A DNA stretch of 64,000 bases from CAINVV01 sp031432175. GTDB taxonomy: Bacteria; Bacteroidota; Bacteroidia; Bacteroidales; Prolixibacteraceae. The stretch is taken from the NCBI GenBank assembly GCA_964358545.1, contig CAYHQN010000002.1, positions 1 through 64,000 on the forward strand, read 5' to 3'. Position numbers and translations under genes: made by a program. How positions within the stretch are numbered: position 1 is the first letter of the stretch; each line of letters begins with the position of its first letter. The notes beneath the pieces are model-generated. The model did no database searches, was not told the DNA's origin, and saw only the letters and a list, made by a program, of their open reading frames with translations. Shown here piece by piece: positions 8,258-16,482 of this stretch.

Positions 8258-8815
8258 TTAATTGTTTCCTTTTTTTCGTTCTTCGATTCTGAGGCGCGTC
8301 ATCCGCTCGCGGAAGCCGCCCTCTTTGAGAAAGGCTTCGCCCAGCACGTTTATTTGGCGGCGCAGCAGGTAGGTGCTTTGGTTGATCAGGCTTATGGCCA
8401 TATTGGCAATGGTTTCGGGTGGGCGGGTCTGTGCAAGTTGCACATAAAATGCGCCATTGTTGTGTTCTTTGCCGAGCTTTCGCATGGCCGTTACCTCTTT
8501 GGAATTTGCCTCCCAGATAGCATGGTTGCGGGTGCGCAGATAGTCTTCGTAATCGAGCAGGAGTTCATCGAGACTCGCTTTGGCCACGTTCATCAGTTTG
8601 ATTTCGGTCTCTTTTGAGGTGGCCGATGCGGCGCTGCCCTCTGCAATATTTTGTTTGCCCGATCGGGCAGCCTGCACCATTTGGTCGATGGTGCTGTCGC
8701 CTCTTTTCAGGTAGTTGGCACAGAAGTAATAAGTTAAGTCGTACACTGCTTCGGCTTTTTGGTAAGAGATCAGTTTGCGGTATCCGCCAGAGGGAGAAAG
8801 TAAGGGTTCTTTCAT
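8258..8815 (-). CDS. Four-helix-bundle suffix-domain protein in the R-M operon
   Basis: A 185-residue, almost wholly helical protein. Residues about 15-100 match the four-helix-bundle family related to the 23S rRNA intervening-sequence protein (YQKAEAVYDLTYYFC ... QMVQAARSGKQNIAEG ... KASLDELLLDYEDYL), followed by a suffix of about 60 residues rich in Arg and Glu. Family function is not established; such genes recur inside type I R-M operons of Bacteroidota. It lies between hsdM and hsdS and its stop codon abuts the hsdS start. A degenerate 9-bp repeat array lies just upstream. It may help assembly of the complex or be a passenger; the sequence does not decide. Confidence 0.85.
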   Translation of the reverse strand: MKEPLLSPSGGYRKLISYQKAEAVYDLTYYFCANYLKRGDSTIDQMVQAARSGKQNIAEGSAASATSKETEIKLMNVAKASLDELLLDYEDYLRTRNHAIWEANSKEVTAMRKLGKEHNNGAFYVQLAQTRPPETIANMAISLINQSTYLLRRQINVLGEAFLKEGGFRERMTRLRIEERKKGNN

Positions 8816-8851
8816 GGCTGCAATTTTAAAAGGTTGCTGTAATCATGGTTT

Positions 8852-8899
8852 TGCCTGCACGACTTGCACGACCTGCAGGACTTGCAAGACTTGCAGGTA
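8852..8899. repeat. Degenerate 9-bp tandem repeats between hsdM and the four-helix gene
   Basis: Units ACTTGCACG, ACCTGCAGG, ACTTGCAAG, ACTTGCAGG run from about 8862 to 8897. They fill the short space between hsdM and the next gene of the operon. Confidence 0.75.
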
Positions 8900-10405
8900 T
8901 TAAGAGGAGGATAGTACTGTTGCCATAAGATTTTCCAGGATTGCGGCGCTTTCGGCGTCGAGGGTTTTCATCTCGGCCAGGATGGCCGAGGGGGTGCGCA
9001 GTGCGGTTTCTTCCTTTTTGTTGGGGTTTTTGGCTGAGAGGTCGTACTGCTGGGAATTTGCATTTGGAGACGTTGCATGCAACGTCTGTACATCTACGCT
9101 CCAGGAGTTTTCGGTGGGGGCAAAGGTTTTTTGGAGTTCTACGAACTCAGATAAATCTGCTTCGTTGAGTGAATTTGTTTTGCCAAGGTTGCGGTCGAGG
9201 TTTAATTGATAATACCAGACATTGCGGGTTGGCGCACCCTTTTCGAAAAACAATACCACTGTTTTAACCCCTGCACCGGTAAAGGTACCACCGGGCAAAT
9301 CGAGTACGGTATGGAGGTTGCAGCTTTCGAGCAGTTGTTTGCGGAGGCTTACGGAAGCGTTATCGGTATTGCTCAGAAAGGTATTTTTGATAACGACACC
9401 GGCCTTGCCTCCGGCTTTGAGGATTTTAATGAAATGTTGTAAAAAGAGAAAAGCGGTCTCGCCGGTTTTAATGGGGAAATTTTGTTGTACTTCGGCACGT
9501 TCTTTACCACCAAATGGCGGGTTTGCCAGCACTATATCGTACCGGTCTTTTTCCTGAATGTCGGCAAGGTTTTCGGCAAGGGTATTGGTATGCACAATGT
9601 TTGGGGCTTCGACGCCGTGCAGGATCATGTTCATGGTGCCGATGATGTAAGCCAATGATTTTTTCTCTTTGCCGTAGAAGGTGTGTTTCTGTAATATATC
9701 ATAATCTTTGGTGGAGAGATTAGGGCGACCGTCAAGGTTGCCCCTGCCGTGGGTCAAATATTCGAAGGCTTCGCACAAGAAGCCGGCAGAACCTACGGCG
9801 CCATCGTAAATTTTATCGCCGATGGTTGGGGCGACCACTTTTACAATGGTTTTAATCAGGGGGCGCGGGGTGTAATACTCGCCTCCGTTGCGCCCGGCAT
9901 TACCCATGTTTTGAATCTTGGATTCGTACAAATGGCTCATCTCGTGCTTTTCGGCATGGGTGCGGAAACGAAGCTCGTCGATGAGGTTGATCACATCGCG
10001 TAAAGCATATCCGCTTTGCAGCCGGTTTTTCAATTCGCTGAAAATCTCGCCGATCTTGTATTCGATGGTGTCGGCGCTTACGGCATCGGTTTTGAACTTT
10101 TTGAGATAGGGAAAGAGTTTGTGGTCGACAAACTCTTTGAGGTCATCTCCTGTTAAGGCGTTGTGGTCTATTTTACCGTTGTCGAGTTTGGGGGCAGCCC
10201 AAACGTCCCACTTAAACTCAGTCCGGATGATTGGGTTGTATGTTTTCCCCGTTAATTCGGCAGCAGTGGCTTTGTCTTTTTCCAAATCATCGAGGTACTT
10301 TAGAAACAGCACCCAGGAGGTTTGCTCCACATAATCCAATTCACTTCCGCAACCGGCGTCCTTGTGCAGTATGTCATCAATATTCTTGAAAGTCTGTTCA
10401 AACAT
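8900..10405 (-). CDS. hsdM: Type I restriction enzyme, M (N6-adenine methyltransferase) subunit
   Basis: Methylates adenine in the recognition sequence using S-adenosylmethionine, together with HsdS. The 501-residue protein has the HsdM N-terminal helical domain (about 1-150), SAM-binding motif I variant DGAVGSAGFL (201-210) and the catalytic NPPF (295-298) of N6-adenine methyltransferases. It is the first gene of the operon; a TAATTTTG box lies 29 bases upstream. A 20-bp perfect palindrome at 9068-9087 falls within the coding region and encodes residues around QTLHAT (about 440-445), between the conserved catalytic core and the C-terminal helix; it looks like an inserted dispersed repeat that kept the frame. 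Confidence 0.93.
   Translation of the reverse strand: MFEQTFKNIDDILHKDAGCGSELDYVEQTSWVLFLKYLDDLEKDKATAAELTGKTYNPIIRTEFKWDVWAAPKLDNGKIDHNALTGDDLKEFVDHKLFPYLKKFKTDAVSADTIEYKIGEIFSELKNRLQSGYALRDVINLIDELRFRTHAEKHEMSHLYESKIQNMGNAGRNGGEYYTPRPLIKTIVKVVAPTIGDKIYDGAVGSAGFLCEAFEYLTHGRGNLDGRPNLSTKDYDILQKHTFYGKEKKSLAYIIGTMNMILHGVEAPNIVHTNTLAENLADIQEKDRYDIVLANPPFGGKERAEVQQNFPIKTGETAFLFLQHFIKILKAGGKAGVVIKNTFLSNTDNASVSLRKQLLESCNLHTVLDLPGGTFTGAGVKTVVLFFEKGAPTRNVWYYQLNLDRNLGKTNSLNEADLSEFVELQKTFAPTENSWSVDVQTLHATSPNANSQQYDLSAKNPNKKEETALRTPSAILAEMKTLDAESAAILENLMATVLSSS
9068..9087. repeat. 20-bp perfect palindrome within hsdM
   Basis: AGACGTTGCATGCAACGTCT equals its own reverse complement. It resembles dispersed palindromes bounded by AGACGT in Bacteroidota; a second palindrome with the same AGACGT core lies at 21101-21138. 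Confidence 0.85.
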
Positions 10406-10433
10406 TGGCTATTGTTATATTTTTTTAAAGTAT

Positions 10434-10441
10434 CAAAATTA
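10434..10441 (-). promoter_or_regulatory. Candidate -7 box of the hsd operon
   Basis: On the minus strand TAATTTTG matches the Bacteroidota -7 consensus TAnnTTTG, 28 bases before the hsdM start codon. No convincing -33 TTTG was found at the usual spacing (TTTCA is closest). Confidence 0.5.
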
Positions 10442-10496
10442 GCATTTATGCACTAGCATTGGTTGAAAGAAATTGACAATTGAGAGACTCTTTAAA

Positions 10497-10801
10497 ATTT
10501 GTTTTTAATCCCGTCAGGGATTTAATGTTGGTAGAAAACGGTTTGAAAGTTAGGGTCCCGTACCGTACGGGCAATGTCATTAAGTTAAGAAAAATTTATA
10601 CGACTCTAAACAGATTGCTTCACACTTCGTTCCTCGTGTTCGCAATGACGCATGTTGTTGCTTAGGGCGAGGGGAGAAAAGTATGGCGGGAGAAAATGTC
10701 CTAAAATACAATGTTGGTTATTCGCCATACTTTTCTCCCCTCGCCGCACGTTAAACATGAATCGTCATTGCGAGGAGGNNNNNNNNNNGACGAAGCAATC
10801 T
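10497..10801. repeat. Nested palindromic repeat cluster with a 10-N gap
   Basis: Perfect 23-bp arms at 10666-10688 (GGCGAGGGGAGAAAAGTATG plus GCG) and 10723-10745 enclose 34 bases. Around them lies an outer set of arms: CGCAATGACG 10641-10650 with CGTCATTGCG 10763-10772, and AGATTGCTTC 10612-10621 with GAAGCAATCT 10792-10801. The outer word CGTCATTGCGAGG ... GAAGCAATCT is a widely dispersed bacterial repeat. Upstream, 10508-10525 contains ATCCCGTCAGGGAT, a smaller palindrome. Ten N at 10779-10788 interrupt the right arm. No gene is supported here. Confidence 0.8.
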
Positions 10802-10848
10802 ATTGATTATATTCGAATTATGATCAAATAGATAAGGAATAAAACTAA

Positions 10849-11175
10849 TTATAACGCTGCCGAGATGGCCGTCGTTACCGCTTTTCCTACTACCTCCATG
10901 GCGGCATTGGCCGCTTTTTGTGCCATGGCTTTGGAAATAACTGCAACAGCATTTAACTCTGCTTCTGCAATCAGCTTTTCATCCAGCAATCTTGATTCAA
11001 ATTTTTCCTGGCTTAATTCGCCCATGATTCGCAGTTCAGCAAGAAGTTTAAGTCTTTCTTTATTGTGTTGAAGAAATTGATCGGCTATGGGTTTAACCTT
11101 CTCCCAATTATCCCCGACAGATCCTTTTATTGCCGATAACATATCAGCCAATACACTATTGATATCGAATTTCAT
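10849..11175 (-). CDS. Small Ala-rich helical hypothetical protein
   Basis: A 108-residue protein without signal peptide or membrane segment. It is predicted by eye to be all-helical: an N-terminal amphipathic part, a charged middle with KERLKLLAELRIMGELSQEKFESRLLDEK, and an Ala-rich C-terminus (AVISKAMAQKAANAAMEVV). No family is recognised. It is read in the same direction as, and 23 bases after, the lipoprotein gene upstream, so the two may be co-transcribed. Confidence 0.6.
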   Translation of the reverse strand: MKFDINSVLADMLSAIKGSVGDNWEKVKPIADQFLQHNKERLKLLAELRIMGELSQEKFESRLLDEKLIAEAELNAVAVISKAMAQKAANAAMEVVGKAVTTAISAAL

Positions 11176-11198
11176 CGTCTTTGGTTTTAAGTTGTTAA

Positions 11199-11672
11199 TT
11201 ATTGAGGCGGATTACTACCCATTTCTTTGCCTTTTTCGGCCACTTGCATGGCATAGAAGAGATCACTAAAAGTTTTCCGGTTTACTATGATCAGGCCATC
11301 GCTTAGCGTATTGTCCTTTTTATGCTCCGCTTTGTATTTCATCCATAATTGGATGGTAATCTCGCAAATTCTGGTAGAATTTTCATTGAGCGGACGGATT
11401 CTGTTTTTGTTTAACAAGGAGTTAAGTTCCACTTCGATGTTCACATATTGCTCGGAAAATTTGCTGAATGCGCGACCTCCCTTTTCGGCGGAGGTGGTGT
11501 CTAACATGGATAAGTAAAACTTGTCAACTGCTTTGGAGGTGTTCTCAATCTGTTCGGCAATTTTGGCATCATAGCCCGGAATGAAAGTAACTTTACATGA
11601 ATTCAAAGCCAGGAGACTCAAGATCACAACAGATAATAGTGTTCTTTTAAAATAAACATTTTGTTGCTTCAT
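11199..11672 (-). CDS. Predicted lipoprotein, unknown function
   Basis: A 157-residue protein with a lipoprotein signal: basic start, hydrophobic stretch LLSVVILSLLAL and lipobox LNSC, the Cys being about residue 27. The mature part is helical and charged (AEQIENTSKAVDKFYLSML ... FSEQYVNIEVELNSLLNK). It should be anchored on the periplasmic or outer face of the envelope. No domain is recognised. It is the probable first gene of a two-gene unit with the Ala-rich protein downstream; an inverted, attC-like site (11765-11896) lies upstream. Confidence 0.65.
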   Translation of the reverse strand: MKQQNVYFKRTLLSVVILSLLALNSCKVTFIPGYDAKIAEQIENTSKAVDKFYLSMLDTTSAEKGGRAFSKFSEQYVNIEVELNSLLNKNRIRPLNENSTRICEITIQLWMKYKAEHKKDNTLSDGLIIVNRKTFSDLFYAMQVAEKGKEMGSNPPQ

Positions 11673-11764
11673 GAAATTTGGGTTAAAGGGTTAAACAGAT
11701 TTGGGTGGAGGGGTTGGTTATCGCATGAATTTCTTCTCATTAGGTTCTTTTGTTTATTAATTTT

Positions 11765-11896
11765 TTAACGGGCAGCAGCTAACCGTAAATATTGATTTTA
11801 CCGATGAACTACCTGTGAAGTGCTGCATTTTAAAATATTAATGTCATTTCAACGAAGCACTGAAACCCAGCTTAACGGGTATCTTGCTGTTAGCGG
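11765..11896 (-). other. Possible attC-like recombination site B
   Basis: On the minus strand the stretch begins CCGCTAACAG and ends GCTGCCCGTTAA, with a second inverted GCTAAC pair and partial inner inverted repeats (GCAGCACTTC with GAAGCACTG). It directly follows the 359-residue nuclease-domain gene (stop at 11915), as a cassette attC would. The match to the attC consensus is weaker than at 13070-13197. Confidence 0.25.
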
Positions 11897-11914
11897 TTCG
11901 TGCTTGGTTTTCCG

Positions 11915-12994
11915 TCAAGCTTTTTCCTTTAATTTATCGTAGCTCTCAGCAATTTTCAATAGTGTTTCCGAATGGTTGAAAATATCGTCCAATGACAATA
12001 TTTCCTTTTTAATTTCCTTTTTCTGGTCGTCGAGAATTGCCAAATATTTCTTGCTGCCATTTAGATAAAGTCGACAAATTGTCTTGCGGTTGTTGTCGTC
12101 CAATAAGATTGCAAAATATGATTGCGCGTCTCTGTGTGAAATCCTCGATACGCTTATCTTTTGGCGTAAAATTGTTTTTACAATCATAAAACCTTCTAAC
12201 TCGTCTTCGGTAGTAACAACTTTACTCTCTTCAACTTTTGTCTGCTCTGCTTGAATTGCTTCTTGCTCTTTAGTCGCTTCGTCTTCTTTTGTTAATGCGG
12301 TCTTCAGCCGTTCAGTGATTAGGTCGCTGATGTGTTGCTGAACTGATCTTTTAGTCAAAATTGTAAATTGCTCTAAAACTTTGGCTGTCACAATACTTGG
12401 GTAAACTTGACGTGCAAAATGTTTTACAAATTCTGGTGATGGATTATTTATTTCTTGCTGGAAGAGCTGTTTTAACTCGTTTATAAATTTTAACTCACTC
12501 GCTGTGTTTACAATGCTTTCAGCGTCAAATACTGTTTTATGAAACTTTTTCAGCTCTTCAATTTGGGCGTCCTTGATCTCTGAAATATTAAACTCCAAAA
12601 ATGGTTTTTCATCCATTTTGTTTGCATCAACTAAGTCGGAATAAAAACGGTAAGTAATTCCGTTGGTCAACAATCCAAATTTTGCTTTAGAAACATGAAA
12701 GTAACGTAAAAGCTGTCCATCGTGAATGCTTAAATTTTGCGCCCAGTGTTTGCACTCAATTAAGATTGTCGGAGCACCATCTTTGAAAATGGCGTAATCA
12801 ATTTTTTCTCCTTTTTTAAGGCCAATGTCGGAAATGAATTCCGGTACAACTTCGAGTGGATTAAATACATCATAACCCAATGCTTGTAAAAAAGGCATAA
12901 TGAAAGCGTTCTTTGTTGCTTCCTCTGTATGAATTTGGTCTTTAAGTTTTAAAACTCTGTCACCGATTTGTTTGATTAGGTCTTTGAAGTCCAT
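11915..12994 (-). CDS. Stand-alone HsdR N-terminal-type PD-(D/E)XK nuclease-domain protein
   Basis: A 359-residue protein whose first ~150 residues match the HsdR N-terminal nuclease domain: E25 in helix 1, D66 (GEKIDYAIF) and E80-C-K82 (TILIECKHW), followed by the conserved LLRYFHVSKAKFGLLTNG. There is no helicase. The rest is helical and charged, with about 70 residues of beta-rich sequence near the C-terminus (about 265-325). Such proteins are common orphan nuclease-fold genes in Bacteroidota mobile regions; a restriction role is possible but not shown. It is flanked on both sides by attC-like inverted sites, suggesting gene-cassette ancestry. Confidence 0.8.
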   Translation of the reverse strand: MDFKDLIKQIGDRVLKLKDQIHTEEATKNAFIMPFLQALGYDVFNPLEVVPEFISDIGLKKGEKIDYAIFKDGAPTILIECKHWAQNLSIHDGQLLRYFHVSKAKFGLLTNGITYRFYSDLVDANKMDEKPFLEFNISEIKDAQIEELKKFHKTVFDAESIVNTASELKFINELKQLFQQEINNPSPEFVKHFARQVYPSIVTAKVLEQFTILTKRSVQQHISDLITERLKTALTKEDEATKEQEAIQAEQTKVEESKVVTTEDELEGFMIVKTILRQKISVSRISHRDAQSYFAILLDDNNRKTICRLYLNGSKKYLAILDDQKKEIKKEILSLDDIFNHSETLLKIAESYDKLKEKA

Positions 12995-13069
12995 GGTTTT
13001 TTATTTTTTAGTTTATAATCGTTTCATTGTCAAGGTTAAGTTTCAAGTTGCGATGCCCAATAGCATGAC

Positions 13070-13197
13070 CGCTAACGTTCCGACGCCAGATGCCGGGCGG
13101 GTTTATGAGGTTTGTTTGTTTTAGTTTTGTTTGTGTTTCCGGTAGGTGAAATGTAGTTAAAATTCTGACCCCGCATGGCATTTGGCGTTTGTTAGAG
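13070..13197 (-). other. Possible attC-like recombination site A
   Basis: The two ends form an imperfect inverted repeat: CTAACGTTCCGACGCCAGAT (from 13072) against CTAACAAACGCCAAATGCCA read from 13195 on the minus strand, sharing CTAAC, CGCC, ATGCC and GCGGG blocks. Read on the minus strand it starts CTCTAAC, overlapping the Doc stop codon TAA, and ends GTTAGCG, close to the RYYYAAC/GTTRRRY ends of integron attC sites; the 128-bp length is also typical. No integrase gene is in the window. Confidence 0.45.
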
Positions 13198-13575
13198 CTT
13201 GTTGTCGCCGATTTTGTCAACTATCCAATCAATTATTTCTGCCTGATGATATTTGCCTTCGGCTATTTTTATTACAAAATCATATTTTTCCTCTTCAGTG
13301 GCAATTATATCAAACCCAAATTCCATCAACAACAGACGCATTAAGACATAGCCAATCCGCTTATTACCATCGACAAAGGGGTGATTAATCAAAACACTTT
13401 CAATCAGGGCAGCTGCTTTCTCAACGGGATTAGAATACAAATCTACCTTATCGAATGTTTGATATGGCCTTGAAATGGCAGACTCTAATAATCCACGATC
13501 CCGAATCCCTTTACCTCCACCGAAATTGTCAATTAAAATCTCGTGAATTCGAATAACATCCTGTATGTCAATCAT
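13192..13575 (-). CDS. Doc-type (Fic fold) toxin
   Basis: A 127-residue death-on-curing family protein with the Fic-fold motif HPFVDGNKRIG (65-75). Doc toxins of this family phosphorylate elongation factor Tu and arrest translation. Other conserved positions are visible: VIRIHEILIDNFGG at the start and RDRGLLESAISRP (25-37). The start overlaps the antitoxin stop by four bases (ATGA), so translation is coupled. The stop codon lies within the attC-like site at 13070-13197. All Fic-motif residues are present, so the toxin looks intact. Confidence 0.9.
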   Translation of the reverse strand: MIDIQDVIRIHEILIDNFGGGKGIRDRGLLESAISRPYQTFDKVDLYSNPVEKAAALIESVLINHPFVDGNKRIGYVLMRLLLMEFGFDIIATEEEKYDFVIKIAEGKYHQAEIIDWIVDKIGDNKL

Positions 13576-13766
13576 AATGCCAAACGCCTTAATAATTCTT
13601 TATCTTCCCGAATTATTAAACCTAAATGACGCGATAGATCAATCTTTTCTTTTGGAGAAGCTTTGGCTTGCTTTAAATATTCCAAGACATCGACCAAGAC
13701 GGATTCTGGAACCTCATCGATTGCCTTCTTAATTTCATATTTCAAATCGGCTGTTGTCATAATCAT
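13572..13766 (-). CDS. Antitoxin partner of the Doc toxin
   Basis: A 64-residue protein, MIMTTADLKYEIKKAIDEVP at its start, helical N-terminal half and a charged C-terminal tail ending LGLIIREDKELLRRLAL that probably wraps the toxin. No exact family is recognised; the assignment rests on position (upstream, overlapping the toxin start by four bases) and size. A -33/-7 promoter pair lies just upstream. The antitoxin probably represses this promoter, as is usual for such modules. Confidence 0.75.
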   Translation of the reverse strand: MIMTTADLKYEIKKAIDEVPESVLVDVLEYLKQAKASPKEKIDLSRHLGLIIREDKELLRRLAL

Positions 13767-13776
13767 ACTGTTTTCT

Positions 13777-13810
13777 CAAAATTAATCATTTTTGATTTAT
13801 CTTATTCAAA
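13777..13810 (-). promoter_or_regulatory. Promoter of the Doc toxin-antitoxin pair
   Basis: On the minus strand TTTG (13807-13810) and TAATTTTG (13777-13784) are separated by 22 bases, matching the Bacteroidota -33/-7 pattern, 10 bases before the antitoxin start codon. Confidence 0.6.
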
Positions 13811-13978
13811 TAGGTGATTATCACAATAAGCTCGTTTATACGCACCAAACATTCGCCTATATGCTGAATTTGGGCGTATTGAGGCAGGTTTGGGGCATAT
13901 TACAGGCACATAAACTTACCAAATTATTTTGAATTTCAAAGCATTTGAGAGGGAAATCGTGCAAGGCCCATTTGGGTG

Positions 13979-14026
13979 ATGCGGTTTGTAACCGCATTTT
14001 TATTTACCAGCGATTAAAAATCGCTG
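13979..14026. repeat. Pair of REP-like hairpins
   Basis: ATGCGGTT (13979-13986) TGT AACCGCAT (13990-13997), then CAGCGATT (14008-14015) AAA AATCGCTG (14019-14026). Similar short hairpins with a TGC or TGT centre occur at 49181-49203. The bases from 13811 to 13978 show nothing else recognisable. Confidence 0.7.
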
Positions 14027-14046
14027 CATCCGATACGGTGGGCAGC

Positions 14047-16455
14047 TTATCTTTCTTTGATCAAATAGACTCCTTCCCGAAGCTCAATGGATGAACTTTC
14101 AGGATGGGTTTCGAAGAAAACTCTTGTGTTTACATTTGTTACTTTCCACAATTTATGCGCTTTCCCGGTAGGTGCGAACCGTGCTGAAGTTCCGGGAGGA
14201 ATTGTCAGTTTCAATTCAATTTTACCCTGATCTGCTCTTTTCCAGTCAACATTAATATCCCCGGCAGGAGCATGGTAAACCGCTTCGGCATGGTTGAGCC
14301 CTTCCGGAAAAACAGGGGCTACCAGGAATTTTTTAAAACCGGGAGATTCGTCCAACGGCCTGATCCCGGCCAGCCACCGGAAATACCATTCCGAAACGGT
14401 TCCGAACATGGGATGACAATTGGAATAGGTGTTGTCGCTCTCTTTCCAGGTCTCCCACAGCGTGGTGGCCCCCCTGCTGATCATGTAACCCCAGCCCGGA
14501 TAGACTGTGCTGCTTACAATTTTATAGACCTCATCGGCATGGCCTGTCATAGAGAGTGCCTCCAGGATGTACTTGGTGCCAAAGATGCCCGTCGTGAAAT
14601 GACCTGCCTGTTCGCTGCGGAGTGCCTTGAGCAGGGAGTCGGTGGCCGCCGGAAGCTCTTTTGGTGGAATGATCCGGTAGTAGATCAAGGTCGAAAAGAG
14701 GGTCTGCCGGTTGATGGGATCCGGAACCGGTTGGTACCAAAACTGATCGAGCAGCTTCCTGGTAAGGGATTTTTCAAGTTCACTGAATTTTTTGATGCTG
14801 GCGTTATCATGCCTGATCTTTGCAAATCGTTGCATAATGCGGGCGCAGTCGAGGTAGTGGGTGGTTCCAATCAGCTCCACCGGAACTTTCACCATCGACT
14901 CGTGGTCGCTGAGCCCTTTGTCTACAATCCCGTTAGGGTGCAATCTTTTCACTTTGTCCATCCACTCAAGGTCCTTCCGGTACAACTCATTGACAATGGC
15001 TGTATCCCCATAATACTGAAACAGCTTGTACTGGGTGGTCAGAAAGGCCGACTCCCAGCTGATGCCACAATATTTGATCCCGACATAGGGTGCGGTATCG
15101 ATAAAGATGGAGTCCTGCATGGCATCCACCCAGTCATAAACCGTTTTGCGGTAAAAGGATTGCATGTCGAAATTGCAGATGAAGGTTTCGCTCGTCGCGT
15201 TAAGGTCACCCCCGTAGCCGAATTTCTCCCTGGCCGGACAATCCGACTGCACCGTGATCAGGTTGCTCAGAAAGGTCTGGCGGCAGATCTTCTGAATATC
15301 GTTCAGGATCGGGGAAGAGCAGGTGAACCGGTTCTGATTTTCCACATCCGAGTGAAAAAAGAGTGCTTCAATATCCTCTTTTTGAGGCAAGTACTTCAAT
15401 CCTGTGATTTCCATATACCGGAAAGTATGAAACGAGAATTGGGGCTGCCATGTTGCCGTTTTTTCGGCCCCGAACACGTAGCTATCTGTCTGCCCGGCAA
15501 TATCAGGAGCCCCTGGGCCTCCCCTCCCCTTTTGTTTCACCTGTCCGGCCACCGTGGTCATGGGATTTAGCGTTCCGTTATCGTACAGGCGCTCTCCAAA
15601 CCTGAAACGGACCGTATCGCCCGGTTCGCCGGTGAGCTTTATTTTATACAGGCCGGTCAGGTTGGTGCCCATATCGACGATGGTTGCTTTGCCAATGGAA
15701 CGGATGTCAACCGGATGAAATCGTTTTGTCACTGCAACTGCAGGAATAAAAGATGGTTGCAGTACTCCTCCCGGACCATTCATCTTTACCGGATGATTCC
15801 ACAGCCTGTCGTCGAATCCCGGCAGGTCCCATCCTTTGATCTCCTTTCGCGCATCGTAATGAACCCCCAGGTAAACATTGTTCCTCATCAGCGGACCATC
15901 GGCCGTTTTCCAGCTTGTGTCGGTGACGACGGCCTGGGTTGTTCCATCCGTGTAGGTGAGCTGTAGTCTGGCAATCCAATGTGGCTCGCCGGTTGGAAGA
16001 AAGGTTCTGAGGTTCCGGCCGAACATCCTCAATGGCAGCAAATTGTAAAAACCATTTCCGAGCTCAATACCGATCGTATTTGTTCCGCCCCTGAGCAGGG
16101 ATGTCACATCGTAAGTCGAATAGTAGATCCGCTTGCTGAAATTGGTCCAGGCAGGATCCAGTAGATTGTTTTCGATGGGCTTGCCGTTGATGGTGGCCAG
16201 ATAATACCCTGCAGCCGTCATGGTTAAAGTCGCCTTTCTGGGTTTCCCGGTCAGGGCAAAATCCTTTCTGAACAGCGGTGCCGGATGGTCGCCATACATA
16301 AGAGAATCGGCAATAACCTGATTTTCCTTTGCAGCAATCCAGGAGGCACCCTGCAAATTATCTATATCAGATTTTTGGGCTTGCAAAGGATCTGGTACAA
16401 CTTGCAGAAGAAGGCATATAACAACAGCTATTCGGAAAACTCTCTTGTATTGCAT
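14047..16455 (-). CDS. Secreted alpha-L-rhamnosidase, family GH78
   Basis: Cleaves terminal alpha-L-rhamnose from pectic or glycoside side chains. The 802-residue protein begins with a signal peptide (about 1-26, ending PLQAQ). It has the GH78 order: two N-terminal beta-sandwich domains (about 35-330, with GKPIENNLLDPAWTNFSKRI), then an (alpha/alpha)6 barrel carrying the hallmark SDCPAREKFGYGGD (about 403-416), where the acidic residues are catalytic in the family, and a C-terminal beta-sandwich. It is followed by a repeat element and an acetyl-xylan-esterase-like gene in the same direction, pointing to use of plant cell-wall polysaccharide. No SusC/SusD pair is nearby, so this is not a complete utilisation locus. 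Confidence 0.92.
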   Translation of the reverse strand: MQYKRVFRIAVVICLLLQVVPDPLQAQKSDIDNLQGASWIAAKENQVIADSLMYGDHPAPLFRKDFALTGKPRKATLTMTAAGYYLATINGKPIENNLLDPAWTNFSKRIYYSTYDVTSLLRGGTNTIGIELGNGFYNLLPLRMFGRNLRTFLPTGEPHWIARLQLTYTDGTTQAVVTDTSWKTADGPLMRNNVYLGVHYDARKEIKGWDLPGFDDRLWNHPVKMNGPGGVLQPSFIPAVAVTKRFHPVDIRSIGKATIVDMGTNLTGLYKIKLTGEPGDTVRFRFGERLYDNGTLNPMTTVAGQVKQKGRGGPGAPDIAGQTDSYVFGAEKTATWQPQFSFHTFRYMEITGLKYLPQKEDIEALFFHSDVENQNRFTCSSPILNDIQKICRQTFLSNLITVQSDCPAREKFGYGGDLNATSETFICNFDMQSFYRKTVYDWVDAMQDSIFIDTAPYVGIKYCGISWESAFLTTQYKLFQYYGDTAIVNELYRKDLEWMDKVKRLHPNGIVDKGLSDHESMVKVPVELIGTTHYLDCARIMQRFAKIRHDNASIKKFSELEKSLTRKLLDQFWYQPVPDPINRQTLFSTLIYYRIIPPKELPAATDSLLKALRSEQAGHFTTGIFGTKYILEALSMTGHADEVYKIVSSTVYPGWGYMISRGATTLWETWKESDNTYSNCHPMFGTVSEWYFRWLAGIRPLDESPGFKKFLVAPVFPEGLNHAEAVYHAPAGDINVDWKRADQGKIELKLTIPPGTSARFAPTGKAHKLWKVTNVNTRVFFETHPESSSIELREGVYLIKER

Positions 16456-16482
16456 AATTTTTTCTTATGTAACTCATTTTAA

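Noticed and set aside
10480..10665. A 61-codon plus-strand frame
   Set aside because: It consists of dispersed palindromic repeat sequence.
13008..13220. A 70-codon minus-strand frame between the nuclease gene and the Doc gene
   Set aside because: It coincides with the inverted attC-like site, overlaps the Doc 3' end, and its translation is low quality.
14272..15570. A 432-codon plus-strand frame
   Set aside because: It is antisense to the rhamnosidase gene, which has a clear signal peptide and GH78 motifs; the plus-strand translation has none and reflects codon bias.
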